Assembly (NCBI GenBank): GCA_027577415.1
Contig: JANBQS010000087.1
Span: forward strand, 1 to 38,324
Direction of reading: 5' to 3'
Source: Coemansia sp. RSA 922
Taxonomy: Eukaryota > Kickxellomycota > Kickxellomycetes > Kickxellales > Kickxellaceae
DNA: 38,324 nucleotides
Within the stretch, counting starts at the first letter, position 1. Each line of letters opens with the position of its first letter. The notes beneath the pieces are model-generated. The model was not told the DNA's origin, did no database searches, and saw only the letters and a list, made by a program, of their open reading frames with translations. The translations under genes and the position numbers were made by a program. Shown one piece after another: positions 8,409-18,081 of the stretch.

Positions 8409-9544
8409 CCGCTGACAATTTTACCCTCGGGCGTCCGCACTAAAATAAAGTGGTATAGGCGACCGCGTCGCGAGGTAAAGTTCTTGACATCGTTTCTATC
8501 AAGCAGCATATCGCTAAGATCCTCCTTTAGCACGCGAGCTGACTTGCCATGCCTAGTTTCACTCTGCCGCATGCGCCAAAACTCCTCCTGCTCGATAACC
8601 CAATATTGCACTGCCGAGTGTGTAACGTCGCGGATAGAGTGTAAGACGGCAGGGTAAGTAAAAAACGCAAGCGAGAGCATAAATCCTTCGCTATTCAACA
8701 ACACCTTTGAGGCAAAGCTAAAATACTTTAGTGGGCGATTCATAGCGGTAGACAAGAGCTCCTGTATCAGCTGCGGAAGGTTACATATGAGGCTGATAAG
8801 GGGGTAGGCAATGGTGTAGAACACCAACGAGCGAAGCCTCTTGCCGTTTGCGCGAGCATTGACTGCATTCCGGTACGCCTCTGTTGAGGCTGGGTATCGA
8901 CTATTGTGCATGTTGGTCGAGTAAGTAAGACGGCGCACTGATTTCAGTACAGAAGCCATACACGCCAGCGATATAGCCGATGCTACGATAAACCACGCGT
9001 TAAACAAGCACCATCGAATAATCAAAAAGTTTCTGCTCGGTATAGCAATAACCAGGCAGCGATCAGTAATATCATACGCACTATTGGGAAGAGATCCGAG
9101 GATGGCAGATAGCGTCAACGCTAGAGCAAAGGGGATAATATAGTACCAGCGCTCGTTACGCTTGGCCTGACTAAGTTTACGACAGGTGATGACAAGCCAG
9201 AGGTGAATAGTAACGGCGCAGATCATGAAAATAGAGCTGAGATAGCAAACATACAAGACATATCGCAGTATGCTGCATAGCGTCTCCTGTGTCATATGGA
9301 CTTCGTTAAAAACGAGAGTGATGATGAGGTCTATGGTGTTGACGCTTTGTATGGACATGGTGATCTTGACGAGGGGAATATTTATGCGACGCGAATTGCA
9401 CGCCAGCAAAATAAAGAATACGACAATGCATACGATTGAACAAAATAACGAGAAGGATGCTGTCGCCGTTAGCCCGGTGCGAAGGTGTTTGCTCACTGGA
9501 CTATCCCCATCCGGCCGAACAAAGATGGAATGTGCAGGCGGCAT
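8402..9544 (-). CDS. Seven-transmembrane receptor, tandem copy 3 (Git3-like)
   Basis: This is the third 380-residue, intron-less paralogue. Helices, cysteine pair (TLCSIL, DRCLV) and tail align without gaps to copies 1 and 2. The last 180 residues are almost the same as copy 2, including the motif HSAVQYWVIEQEEFWRMRQS. The outer N-terminus and the segment between helices 4 and 5 are distinct, suggesting a different ligand with the same inner coupling surface. ITCRK replaces ITRRK at the end of helix 3. The start codon is fixed by the leader TTGTGAG-ATG shared with the paralogues. Confidence 0.82.
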   Translation of the reverse strand: MPPAHSIFVRPDGDSPVSKHLRTGLTATASFSLFCSIVCIVVFFILLACNSRRINIPLVKITMSIQSVNTIDLIITLVFNEVHMTQETLCSILRYVLYVCYLSSIFMICAVTIHLWLVITCRKLSQAKRNERWYYIIPFALALTLSAILGSLPNSAYDITDRCLVIAIPSRNFLIIRWCLFNAWFIVASAISLACMASVLKSVRRLTYSTNMHNSRYPASTEAYRNAVNARANGKRLRSLVFYTIAYPLISLICNLPQLIQELLSTAMNRPLKYFSFASKVLLNSEGFMLSLAFFTYPAVLHSIRDVTHSAVQYWVIEQEEFWRMRQSETRHGKSARVLKEDLSDMLLDRNDVKNFTSRRGRLYHFILVRTPEGKIVSGL

Positions 9545-9545
9545 C

Positions 9546-9557
9546 TCACAATTGTGA
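9546..9557. promoter_or_regulatory. Perfect 12-bp palindrome just upstream of receptor copy 3 start
   Basis: TCACAATTGTGA is a perfect palindrome two bases upstream of the start codon. Copies 1 and 2 have the degraded forms TCACAACTGTAA and TCACAATTGTAA at the same place, so it may simply be 5' leader sequence rather than an operator. Confidence 0.35.
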
Positions 9558-9763
9558 ATTAGGGTAGTTTTGCATTATACTAAACTGTGAGGAAATCAAA
9601 AACACATTTTTTGCTATCTTCGCTTAGTCAACTTGTCACATATTAATCTTGGCTTTATCGAGTCTGGGCAATTCGCAACAGTTTTTGGCATGTGTGTAGT
9701 TATGCTGTTCTAGCTTGCGTACGTCACGATCCCCGCATTATAAATCTAAACATATAAAGTGTG

Positions 9764-9785
9764 TGTGGAGGTAGATTCCATGTGG
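9764..9785 (-). promoter_or_regulatory. Conserved 22-bp upstream element, receptor copy 3
   Basis: Same element as at 4596 and 6078 with one change (CACGTG becomes CATGTG), 220 bases upstream of the start codon. The neighbouring block CCCGCATTATAAATC is also present at about 9732-9746. Confidence 0.7.
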
Positions 9786-11758
9786 GTAGACACGACCGAT
9801 ATCAATGATCAAATCTCGATATGGCGTGTTAATCTCCACTCTATGATCAATGCAAGCCGCCAATTCCGCAGCCACATTGGGTATTAGCCAAACTCTACCC
9901 TACATTGTCAAGCTTCGCGTGTCGGCTATATTTAGATGAAGCGCATGTGTTGAAAAAATGGGGATACTGTGAAAGGTAAGGGACTTAGGGTGGCAATGCT
10001 CTAGCGGTGCTGACAACAAAGTATGAGGAAAAAAAGTAGCCGCCAAGCACAACAACAATGCGCTTAAATTGACATTCACACGCAATTAGATACATAAGCT
10101 GCGGAATGGAATGGAGGCTCTTAACCCTTATTCTGATATTACGAATTCTCATTATTGTAATTGCCGGCGAGACAAGGAATAATTGAAAAAAGACAAGGCG
10201 ATTCATGCCAAAGAAAACGTAATGATGTGGCAGTGAATAGGTGAGCTGACAAGCGGCCACGCTAAAGATAGCCGCTCGGCAAACGGTGCACTGAGTCAAT
10301 TACGCATTACGATGGGGGAGGGCAGGGAACAAGTAGAGGGAGGTTGGCCGCAAAGTTGCATTGTCAGCAAAAAAAAAGTAGCCTAGCAAACATGCGACGG
10401 CGGGAACAGTCAGGCAAGAAAAAAGGGGAGGGGAAGGTCATTGTTGATGGCACTTGGTGGCTTTTATTGCTCGATTGGAAAGCTAGCAAGCAATGACCCG
10501 GAAATGACAAACGCCTCCAAAGAAGGTATCAGCAGCAGCAAGAAGAAGAAAAGAAGCAGATATATGAGCGATAGGAGGTATCGGAAACAGGAAATATACA
10601 CCATGTCTAGTCTAGTGTGTTTACAGTGTGCATAGAATTCCATCATCCAGCCAACAATCAGCCTTTCCTCTCCCCACGACCAGTTGAACTAACTCATAAA
10701 GACAGGCGGGATATGCACGGGAGGCCGCGGGGTCGGACATTGTCTAGTGTAAGGGAGGTGCGAATAAAGCCTGACTCGCCAGTACCAGTGCATGTGAGAC
10801 TTTGTTGTACAAGAAAGCAATTGGCCGGCAGACAGGCAGGTGCCCGCCTGCATGGCAGGGGGGAAGGAGCTATAGTTTCGCGATGCAAAATAGGACAAAA
10901 GGCGGGAGAGTCATTGTTGCTCGTTCAATTTTACACTTGCCGAGGAGAGGTGTGAAGGAACACCAGCATCGCCAAGTAGCCCCTCCCCCATCCTATCAGC
11001 CGCGGCTCTGACGAAAGAAAAAATGGGGGGAGAAGAGGCATTATGCTGAGTGGAGTACAATTGAAGGCGTTAGTGAGGTGAGCATATTTGTCTTAGTTCT
11101 TCCCCCCGGGCTTGGGCTTGCGCGTCATAGCCCTCTCCCTACTTTTTTCGAGTCATGATAAAAGAGAAAAGCTGCCGGACTGATGAGAAAGAAGGGAGAT
11201 AGCAAGAAGGCTGAAAAAACGAGCACAAGTGATAATGTCCTTCCCCTTTTCTATTTATTTTTCACCAATATTTTCATTGCGCTGACTAAAAACTACACCA
11301 ACAAACACTTTCAATCATCTTTGTTGTTCTTTTTCTCTCTTCATTATTACTCTAGTCGCGTCAGCGCTCAGCCAAGATAAAAAAATTATACCAGTCTGGG
11401 TCAAAGGGTGGTTGTCCTCTTTCTTGTCTACTCGATTAGGTCATTTTATACTGCGTTTAGCTTTTCCTTGGCATCCAAGAGTCTTTTGTGTCTCTGCTCT
11501 GTTTATTTCTCTCGTTTATTTTTATACTCTTTTTTTGTATCGCGCTTGTAATCTTTTTTGGCCTTGCGTTGCGCTAACCATCCTGTACATATCAGCAAGC
11601 AATCCTCGATTGTCGAACGTGCATTGATTGCTTTTTCCCTCCACGACAGCGCGCGGCCGGGGACTCTTCCATATATTCCTTCTCTCTCTCTTTTCTTCTC
11701 GGTATAACAAAAGAACGGCGAGGAGGGGAGTGTGTGAAATGGGCACCTGTAGTACATT

Positions 11759-12778
11759 ATGCAGGCCCAGTCAATCGCGGACACCGTGTTCTGTAGCGTA
11801 TCGGTCGTAAGCTCAGTGGCTCAGTGTATAATAATCATCTACTTGGTAAAGCGCGACTGCTGGGTATTCAGTATATTCCTCCAGCTAAACCTCGCCATGG
11901 CCGTCATTGTAACGATGAACCGGTGTATCAGCTACCTGGACATATTTTTTACGGCATTACCGACGCACATTCAGGAGAGCCAAACGTTTGTTCGAATAAT
12001 GTACGGGTTCATGGATATTTCGTTCTTACCATTTGCGTACTTTTTTCTCATCACGGCGTTTTCCATCGATCTATTACTCAACTTTGCCCTACACTACAGG
12101 TCAGCTCGTCGACTACATCGATGGTATATTCCAGTATCATTGGCACTCTCGTGTATTATCTCGATGCCTATTCTTGCGTGGCCTGGGCGCTTGGGTCAGA
12201 ACCATTTGTATATTGTTAGTGGTAGTTGGGCTCAACGACACTATCATATTATTACGTTGACGACGGTTATTATTATATGTACTTTGGCCTCTGTGGCCCT
12301 TGCTGGAGCTGGACTTTGGCGTACTATGCGCGAATGGCGCAGTCTCAGGCGCGAAATAGTCGAGCTCGTTTTACCAATCTCCGATAGCAGCAGTCATTCG
12401 CTGGATACGAGCACTACGTGCGTTAACAATAATAGTCACCCGTGGTCAGCTTTCGGTGCCACTGGTGGCCAACATCGTCAACGCCGGGGCAGTGCCGCGA
12501 TGCCGTACAGTCCTGACTCGCTGGATCGCCTGTACTACGGCCGCAAGGTCTCACGGTCTATCTATTACCTGGCCTTATATCCGCTAATCAACCTCCTAGC
12601 GCACTTGTCGACAGGTGTCGGTCAGATCGTCGTTTACGCGTATCCGGATGAAAAATGGTCACGATCAATGCGCGATTTTTCTAACGATAGCGTGGGCATT
12701 CTATTGCTAGTCGTGTTTGTCTCCAACCCGGCCTTTGTCCAGTCAAAGCGTCGTCGTCGCAACCAGAATACTCTGTAA
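11759..12778 (+). CDS. Divergent seven-transmembrane receptor (receptor 4)
   Basis: The 339-residue, intron-less protein has seven hydrophobic segments, a very short outer N-terminus and a long third inner loop (roughly residues 195-260) rich in Ser, Asn and Gly. The sixth-helix region (KVSRSIYYLALYPLINLL) resembles that of the three tandem receptors, and helix 7 ends in SNPAF, like a GPCR NPxxY position. The tail is short and basic (SKRRRRRNQ). Overall similarity to receptors 1-3 is low. It is transcribed away from them and lacks their upstream element. A G-protein-coupled receptor is inferred from topology; the ligand is unknown. Confidence 0.72.
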   Translation: MQAQSIADTVFCSVSVVSSVAQCIIIIYLVKRDCWVFSIFLQLNLAMAVIVTMNRCISYLDIFFTALPTHIQESQTFVRIMYGFMDISFLPFAYFFLITAFSIDLLLNFALHYRSARRLHRWYIPVSLALSCIISMPILAWPGRLGQNHLYIVSGSWAQRHYHIITLTTVIIICTLASVALAGAGLWRTMREWRSLRREIVELVLPISDSSSHSLDTSTTCVNNNSHPWSAFGATGGQHRQRRGSAAMPYSPDSLDRLYYGRKVSRSIYYLALYPLINLLAHLSTGVGQIVVYAYPDEKWSRSMRDFSNDSVGILLLVVFVSNPAFVQSKRRRRNQNTL

Positions 12779-12932
12779 AAGTAACTTTACCCTCTTTCTA
12801 TTTTTTTTTTTGGTCACATCTCTTTCCGAGAGGTTTATTATTCTTTTTTGTTTTTACTCTTTTTTGACAATTGTATATTTTGCTTTTGTTTGTTAACAAA
12901 ATTTTTTATTTACCGAGTTTTTATTTTCTTCT

Positions 12933-13964
12933 TCATGGCGATATCGGCGTAGCAGTAGAGTTGCAAAGTTGCATTCTCCATTGTCCGATCTTTTGTGACA
13001 TCTCCTTACTAGGCAGTCCATTTTTATGGCGCTCTATATACTCTGCTGACGCAACGGTGCTGTTAAAGAACAACAAGTAAAAATCGGCAATCTGACGAAC
13101 AAAGCCCTGAATGTCCTCAGTAGTAACGCCAAAGTCAAGCCACCAGTCAGAATTCAAATCCAATGACATTGGCCTACGACGCGACAGAGCAGCCGATCCA
13201 TTAGTGCCTCGCCGACCGCCCTTACTGTCACGCATAGAGTTGTCGAATAAATGAAATACATGGTTGTTGCCAGTACGCTGAGACCCATTACATAGATTCC
13301 AAGCTAGACACAGCGCGCCAGCAGCAATGACCAACGACGGGTACTGAACGGGGAGTGTGGTAAAATATGAGTCGCTCAGAATAGTCCATCCATCAGCCGC
13401 GATATTAGCTTTAGGCACACCGGCTAATTTGGCCAGTTTTACATACAACAAGTGCGCATGCGTAGTACGAAAGTCAAATCCAATAGCGCCCATGACATAT
13501 TGCTCGCTTGCCAACACGCCAGGCCGCATTTTGTCAGTAACTGCCGTGGGCACTGACTGGACATCGATTCGGGCACCGTCTGGTAAAGAGTTGACGTAAG
13601 AGTATGCCAGGATGTCTCGTAGCCGTTTAATAGTCTCTTCCATTTTCGCGGCTACAAACAGACAGGCTATGGCTAGGTCAGAGGTGGCCACTGGCGGTGT
13701 CGATCGGCATATGTATGTGCGGTGGATAAGCAGTTGTGCGGTACCAACAGTGCGTGCCGGGAACCCTATTGACCGGGCGACTTCTTTGACAAATACACAA
13801 CTGCGCGCAGCTGATACCATGGCTGGGTGGTCAAGAAGCTCGTGGCGCCCAGAGTTTGTTTGAGGCACAGCTGCCACGCTGCTGTTGAGCATCGACACAA
13901 TGTGGCTTCGGCTCATAAACGTGTGGCGGTCCGTTGTGACGGGCTCCATCCGGGTTGTAGACAT
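12933..13964 (-). CDS. CTK2: Transcriptional cyclin, CTK2/cyclin K-like
   Basis: The 343-residue protein carries a cyclin box in about residues 50-165. Visible features are ARSIGFPARTVGTAQLLIHR (helix 1-2 region) and DLAIACLFVAAKMEETIKRLRDI, the conserved helix 3 pattern of transcriptional cyclins. A second cyclin fold follows (GFDFRTTHAHLLYVKL ... YPSLVIAAGALCLAW). The combination fits CTK2/cyclin K, the partner of a CDK that phosphorylates the RNA polymerase II tail. Cyclin C, L or T are less likely alternatives. An insertion of Ser/Arg/Gly-rich residues at about 230-265 separates the last helices. It converges on receptor 4 with about 150 bases between. Confidence 0.72.
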   Translation of the reverse strand: MSTTRMEPVTTDRHTFMSRSHIVSMLNSSVAAVPQTNSGRHELLDHPAMVSAARSCVFVKEVARSIGFPARTVGTAQLLIHRTYICRSTPPVATSDLAIACLFVAAKMEETIKRLRDILAYSYVNSLPDGARIDVQSVPTAVTDKMRPGVLASEQYVMGAIGFDFRTTHAHLLYVKLAKLAGVPKANIAADGWTILSDSYFTTLPVQYPSLVIAAGALCLAWNLCNGSQRTGNNHVFHLFDNSMRDSKGGRRGTNGSAALSRRRPMSLDLNSDWWLDFGVTTEDIQGFVRQIADFYLLFFNSTVASAEYIERHKNGLPSKEMSQKIGQWRMQLCNSTATPISP

Positions 13965-14700
13965 ATCTATCGCTATGTGTATACAAGAACAAAGAAATAA
14001 AAAAGAAAAAGAGAAAAAAGTCTGCTGTGACGCTGATATTGCAGATTAGAGATACGCCAAGTTTGTCCCCACACACAAAAAATGCATCTGCGCACAAAGG
14101 TCGTTCCAAAGTACCTTATGGGGTGTGGTCATCCTAAGAGCAGCACAGCTACTATATATCTAGCAAATGCAAAATGGGGACTGCAATGCCTTAGAATACG
14201 TATCAATGGCGGAATGCCTCACACGTGGCCTGGAAAAGAAAGGACCGTGTGTTGTCTGAGCGCAGCTGCAGCAGGTTTATATCCTGCTTCCCAGAAGAAG
14301 CATTCTTTTTTACTTTTATTTTCCCCTTCCCGTGCCTTGCAGCACGGCGTGCTTCCGCTATAAAAAAAAAAGCATGACACGATAGTGCAAAGAAGAGAGA
14401 ACACTCGCCAAAATGCCAAGAAAAAAAAAACAGCAAGTTAAAAACGACAAGGAAGGAAAGCCATTCCTCCCTTCATTGATACACCCTATAATTTTTTTTC
14501 TCACCTCATCTCCACAGCCAGCTCGATTAATGAGCCGCCACAGTAACCACAAGTTAGTGGGCCCCTACACTTCTCCCTACACTACACCTTCTTTTTTGTG
14601 CATTTCAGCTACAACTGTCCTAAACTTTCTCTGTAAACTAGCCAAAACCATTCGTCTATACATTTGGAAAGGAGAGGAGCGAATTGACGCATTAATAGAA
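13965..14700. promoter_or_regulatory. Divergent promoter region of the cyclin and NAA50 genes
   Basis: A plus-strand TATA box (TATAAAAAAA) starts at 14359. An ATG at 14413 opens a frame continuous with NAA50, but its lysine-rich, low-complexity product does not fit the family, so I treat it as leader or possibly exon sequence. There is no other gene-like feature. Confidence 0.45.
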
Positions 14701-15210
14701 ATGGACAGCGAAACACGGTTCCTACAAGTGGACGCTGACAATATCCAACGAATGCGTACACTCAATTCGGTTCTCTTTCCCGTACACTACAGTGCGTCAT
14801 TTTATCGAGGACTTCTTCTTCCCGGACAATTCGCGCAGCTAGCCGTATACGGAAACTCCTACGTAGGCACTATAGCTTGTCGCAAACAGCCGCTTGGATT
14901 CGCATCAGGCCCTCTTCTTGCGCAGCCGCAGCCGCAGCAGGAAGATAAGCTAGAAGTGTATATGATGACATTGGGAGTACTGGCTCCGTATAGACGACTC
15001 GGTCTGGGCAAGCAGCTATTGAGGCATGCGATCGATTATGCGACCAAAGACCCGATGGTCTGTAAGATGGTATTGCACGTGCAGATAGACAACGACGATG
15101 CATTGCGGTTTTATCATAAACATGGATTCTCTACAGTAAGAATGGTAGAGCGATATTACAAGACTATTGACCCGCCACACGCATATCTTTTAGAGTATCG
15201 AATTCGGTAA
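14701..15210 (+). CDS. NAA50: N-alpha-acetyltransferase 50-like GNAT enzyme
   Basis: The 169-residue protein aligns well by eye with NAA50, the catalytic subunit that acetylates N-terminal Met in the NatE complex. The family signatures NSVLFPVHYSASFY near the N-terminus, YMMTLGVLAPYRRLGLG (acetyl-CoA binding R/Q-x-x-G-x-G/A loop), LHVQIDNDDALRFYHKHGF and RYYKTIDP are all in order. I chose ATG 14701 because the family starts close to this point. The same frame is open to an ATG at 14413, which would add 96 residues of low-complexity sequence. It ends only 26 bases from the convergent peroxiredoxin gene. Confidence 0.88.
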   Translation: MDSETRFLQVDADNIQRMRTLNSVLFPVHYSASFYRGLLLPGQFAQLAVYGNSYVGTIACRKQPLGFASGPLLAQPQPQQEDKLEVYMMTLGVLAPYRRLGLGKQLLRHAIDYATKDPMVCKMVLHVQIDNDDALRFYHKHGFSTVRMVERYYKTIDPPHAYLLEYRIR

Positions 15211-15236
15211 ATATATATATATTGTAATGATTTTTT

Positions 15237-15824
15237 TTAGTTGGCATTGGCAAAGAAGCTCTTGGACTGTCCGATCTCAGGCTTGATGGTCTCCTGACCC
15301 TTCTGCCAGTTAGCAGGGCAAACCTCACCATGCTTATCGGTAAACTGCAGGGCCTCCAAGAGACGCAGAGTCTCGTCCACCGAGCGTCCAACTGGGTTAT
15401 CGTTGATCATCATGATACGGATCTTTTGCTCTGGGTCGATAATGAAAAGTCCACGGCAAGGTGCACCTTCATCCTCGTAGAGGATCTGGTAATCGCGAGA
15501 GATCTTCTGGTTGGTATCAGCCAACATGGGGAAGTTGATATGACCTAGACCGCCCTCCTTGCGTGGCTGCTGGACCCAGTTAAAGTGGCTAAACACAGAG
15601 TCGCAAGAGAAACCAAGGACCTCGGCACCGAGCTTCTTGAAATCCTCGTAGCGGTCAGAAAAGGCGCAGATCTCGGTCGGGCACACAAAGGTGAAGTCAA
15701 AGGGCCATGCGAATAGCACGACGTACTTGCCCTTGTAGTCAGAGAGCGAGATCTTCTTGAACTCGCCGTCGACTAGTGCCTCGGCAGTGAACTGGGGAGC
15801 GAGAGAGCGGGGCTGGAGAACCAT
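15237..15824 (-). CDS. TSA1: Typical 2-Cys peroxiredoxin (thioredoxin peroxidase)
   Basis: The 195-residue protein is full length. The peroxidatic Cys48 lies in FTFVCPTEI and the resolving Cys169 in GEVCPANW. It reduces hydrogen peroxide and alkyl hydroperoxides with electrons from thioredoxin, in the cytosol (no targeting signal). The GGLG motif that goes with sensitivity to overoxidation is present, but the C-terminal YF motif reads FF (SKSFFANAN). Codon choice is strongly biased (mostly C/G endings and AAG for Lys), as expected for an abundant protein. A TATA box lies about 80 bases upstream. Confidence 0.97.
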   Translation of the reverse strand: MVLQPRSLAPQFTAEALVDGEFKKISLSDYKGKYVVLFAWPFDFTFVCPTEICAFSDRYEDFKKLGAEVLGFSCDSVFSHFNWVQQPRKEGGLGHINFPMLADTNQKISRDYQILYEDEGAPCRGLFIIDPEQKIRIMMINDNPVGRSVDETLRLLEALQFTDKHGEVCPANWQKGQETIKPEIGQSKSFFANAN

Positions 15825-15904
15825 GGTTTACAAGAAAGAGAGAAGAAAAAAAGGTTGATGATGATAAGCGAAAAGGAGAGAAAAGTGGGTGGGGAACCGT
15901 GGTC

Positions 15905-15913
15905 CTTTTTATA
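15905..15913 (-). promoter_or_regulatory. TATA box of the peroxiredoxin gene
   Basis: The minus strand reads TATAAAAAG about 80 bases upstream of the start codon, followed by a pyrimidine-rich leader. This fits a strongly expressed, stress-responsive gene. Confidence 0.5.
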
Positions 15914-16121
15914 GCAAAGGAAAGGAGCGGCCGCGTTGGGGATAAAATTTGTTGTGCTGCGCGAGCCTTTGATCCAAAAAAAGACACGTATCCAAATCTT
16001 TGTAATCAGAACGCGTCAGCGAAGAAAAATTGGCCGAAGTCCTATTTTTTTTCCACTTACATCGGCACATTAATTATCCACTATATTTTTTATTATTATT
16101 ACTAGTCAGCATATACGAGCA

Positions 16122-17330
16122 ATGACTTCGCCAGACAGTGGGCGGATATTCGGACTATCGGCCAGCGCCGGATATCCCGAAGAAGAATACCGACTTTTAG
16201 AGCTCCCAGCCTCGATCCTCGCGCAGCTAGAAGCCACACCACACGCGCGACTGACAGTACGCGGGCGTTCCTCAGACATGGCAGTCCTCATAGACGCCAA
16301 CGAACACGCACACCAGCTCCACACAGCACACACGTCCAACAACCTCTATCTCTTATCCCACACAGATCAAGACCTACAGCTATGTGCCAAGCTCAACCAG
16401 ACGTTTGAGCTCCAAGCAACAAACCCCCAGATCCGCCCGCGACTAATGGAAGTTCTGAGCTGGGACACGCGCGGCGCATTCAGGGGCGCTGAACTAGATA
16501 TGCCAGCGGAGGGACGCGTGGTGACAGACGCCCTGTTGTCTAGACATGTGCCGGCTGGCGACCGGCAAAGGCTTCGTGCGCTGGCTGATATCCCGGCATT
16601 CTGCGCCGATGGAGTCTGGAGAGTGGTAGAGCCCGCCTACTGCATGGAATTGTTGCGGTTGGCACTGGCTACCGCGGTAGAAAACGACTGGCCGCTCGAT
16701 GCGCTAGATCCTCAAGCCATGTACCAGTCACTGCGTACGGAGGATTCGGCAATACCTCCCGAACTAATCACCGCCGTACTCGCACGATTCAGCCACATCA
16801 CTGACACCTATGCCATCGACAGCCGCCGTGTGGCCAAGTTCCTAGCCCAGCAAATATTCGCTGCCGAGGGTATGCGCGCATGGCCGGTCTCCGAGTTCCT
16901 ACTAGCACTACGCGCCACCATGCCGCCCCAACTATCCTTAGACTTTCCCGACTGGCACAGCACCGCAATCCCCCGCTCAATTGTCCGCGACCTGGCCTAC
17001 GCGTCCACGCCAATCGACACACATCTCATCTACACTGAAGCTGGTGTCCCCTCTCACTCAACGTATTTGAACCCCTTGCTGCGCAGCGACCTGCCAAGCG
17101 AGCCTCGTGCTAGGCTGCGCAAGCTGTTTGAGGTCAAACCCAAGTGGTCGAAATCAGAGATCTTGCCGTTTTTGGAGGACCTGGCTGACGTTGATCTGGA
17201 GCTGCTGGAACAAGGGGACGAGGCTGCGGCTGCTGTGGTTTCAAAGACTGTCGATGGCTGGCTGATCAAGTTCGGCCGTGGCGTCAAAGCTCCTAATGGC
17301 GAGCTCGTATACACCAGTCGCCTAAATTAG
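16122..17330 (+). CDS. DCC1: Sister chromatid cohesion protein DCC1
   Basis: The 402-residue, intron-less protein matches DCC1 (DSCC1) over its length. The N-terminal part has YRLLELPASILAQLE ... LTVRGRSSDMAVL and HTSNNLYLL. The C-terminal winged-helix part has RARLRKLFEVKPKWSKSEILPFLEDL and ends with LIKFGRGVKAP. DCC1 joins CTF8 and CTF18 in the alternative clamp loader that acts on PCNA during replication and supports cohesion. Start ATG 16122 agrees with the family. It is divergent from the peroxiredoxin gene and followed by GEP4 on the same strand. Confidence 0.92.
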   Translation: MTSPDSGRIFGLSASAGYPEEEYRLLELPASILAQLEATPHARLTVRGRSSDMAVLIDANEHAHQLHTAHTSNNLYLLSHTDQDLQLCAKLNQTFELQATNPQIRPRLMEVLSWDTRGAFRGAELDMPAEGRVVTDALLSRHVPAGDRQRLRALADIPAFCADGVWRVVEPAYCMELLRLALATAVENDWPLDALDPQAMYQSLRTEDSAIPPELITAVLARFSHITDTYAIDSRRVAKFLAQQIFAAEGMRAWPVSEFLLALRATMPPQLSLDFPDWHSTAIPRSIVRDLAYASTPIDTHLIYTEAGVPSHSTYLNPLLRSDLPSEPRARLRKLFEVKPKWSKSEILPFLEDLADVDLELLEQGDEAAAAVVSKTVDGWLIKFGRGVKAPNGELVYTSRLN

Positions 17331-17438
17331 CAAAAAATTGCATATACCATAAAAGACACCACTAGCTATAAATTAAGCGGTTGCCTTTCTAGTTTGGCAA
17401 CTACATTATACTTAAACATTATAACACTCTTTCTTATC

Positions 17439-18053
17439 ATGGTCCAGTGGTTTAACGCGGCAGGCGTCCAGTCTGCACTCACCTTGCTACGTCGACCCCA
17501 TCTCCTAATGCCCCACCTGTCAGTTCCCGACATGCGCTCTATACCCTACGAAACCCTGCGCACCAGTGGAATCAAGTACCTAGTCTTTGATAAGGACAAC
17601 TGTCTGACAGCACCTTACGCCACCGAGATCCACCCCGAGTTCCAACAAGCCTGGTCTCAGTGCATCTCCATATTCACTCGCAACAACATACTCATCGTAT
17701 CCAATTCCGCCGGCACACCTGACAGTACGTCCGCCCATGAAGTAGAAGAGGCCCTAGGCGTGCCAGTACTCCGCCATACAGTCAAGAAACCAGGGTGTGG
17801 TCAAGAGATCTTGGATGCGCTGGGTGCAAAGCCCTCGGAGATAGCAGTCGTTGGAGATCGCCTGGCTACGGATGTCGTTCTGGCTAACACCAACGCCATG
17901 CTTGCCATATGGACTAGAGACATTATCACTGAGAAGGGCGATAACTCGGTAGCCGTAGTCCTGAGAGCTTTGGAGCATCGCCTTTACGAGGTACTCAGAC
18001 GGCGTAACGTTCAGCCACCTGCTCATCCCTCGGGCATATCTTCACATGTATAG
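17439..18053 (+). CDS. GEP4: Mitochondrial phosphatidylglycerophosphatase GEP4
   Basis: The 204-residue HAD-type phosphatase shows motif I as FDKDNCLT (nucleophile Asp), motif II in IVSNSAG, the Lys motif in KKPGCGQEIL and motif III as GDRLATDVVLAN. These are the signatures of GEP4/PTPMT-independent PGP phosphatases, which convert phosphatidylglycerophosphate to phosphatidylglycerol for cardiolipin synthesis in the inner mitochondrial membrane. The first in-frame ATG at 17439 gives MVQWFNAAG, the usual N-terminus. It converges on PRP3 with 28 bases between. Confidence 0.92.
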   Translation: MVQWFNAAGVQSALTLLRRPHLLMPHLSVPDMRSIPYETLRTSGIKYLVFDKDNCLTAPYATEIHPEFQQAWSQCISIFTRNNILIVSNSAGTPDSTSAHEVEEALGVPVLRHTVKKPGCGQEILDALGAKPSEIAVVGDRLATDVVLANTNAMLAIWTRDIITEKGDNSVAVVLRALEHRLYEVLRRRNVQPPAHPSGISSHV

Positions 18054-18081
18054 TTAAGCGATTCATTCGTCTAATAAACCT

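Larger units (their letters stand above)
9545..11758. other. 2.2 kb gene-poor divergent promoter region between receptors 3 and 4
   Basis: The left 240 bases are the promoter of receptor copy 3. From about 11220 to 11720 the plus strand is very pyrimidine-rich, typical of the leader of a fungal gene, here that of receptor 4. The middle (about 9850-11170) holds short open frames without recognisable domains or good starts, and I support none as a gene. Confidence 0.5.

Noticed and set aside
14413..14700. N-terminal extension of NAA50 from ATG 14413
   Set aside because: The extra 96 residues are low-complexity and absent from the family; ATG 14701 matches the usual start, although the TATA box at 14359 leaves some doubt.
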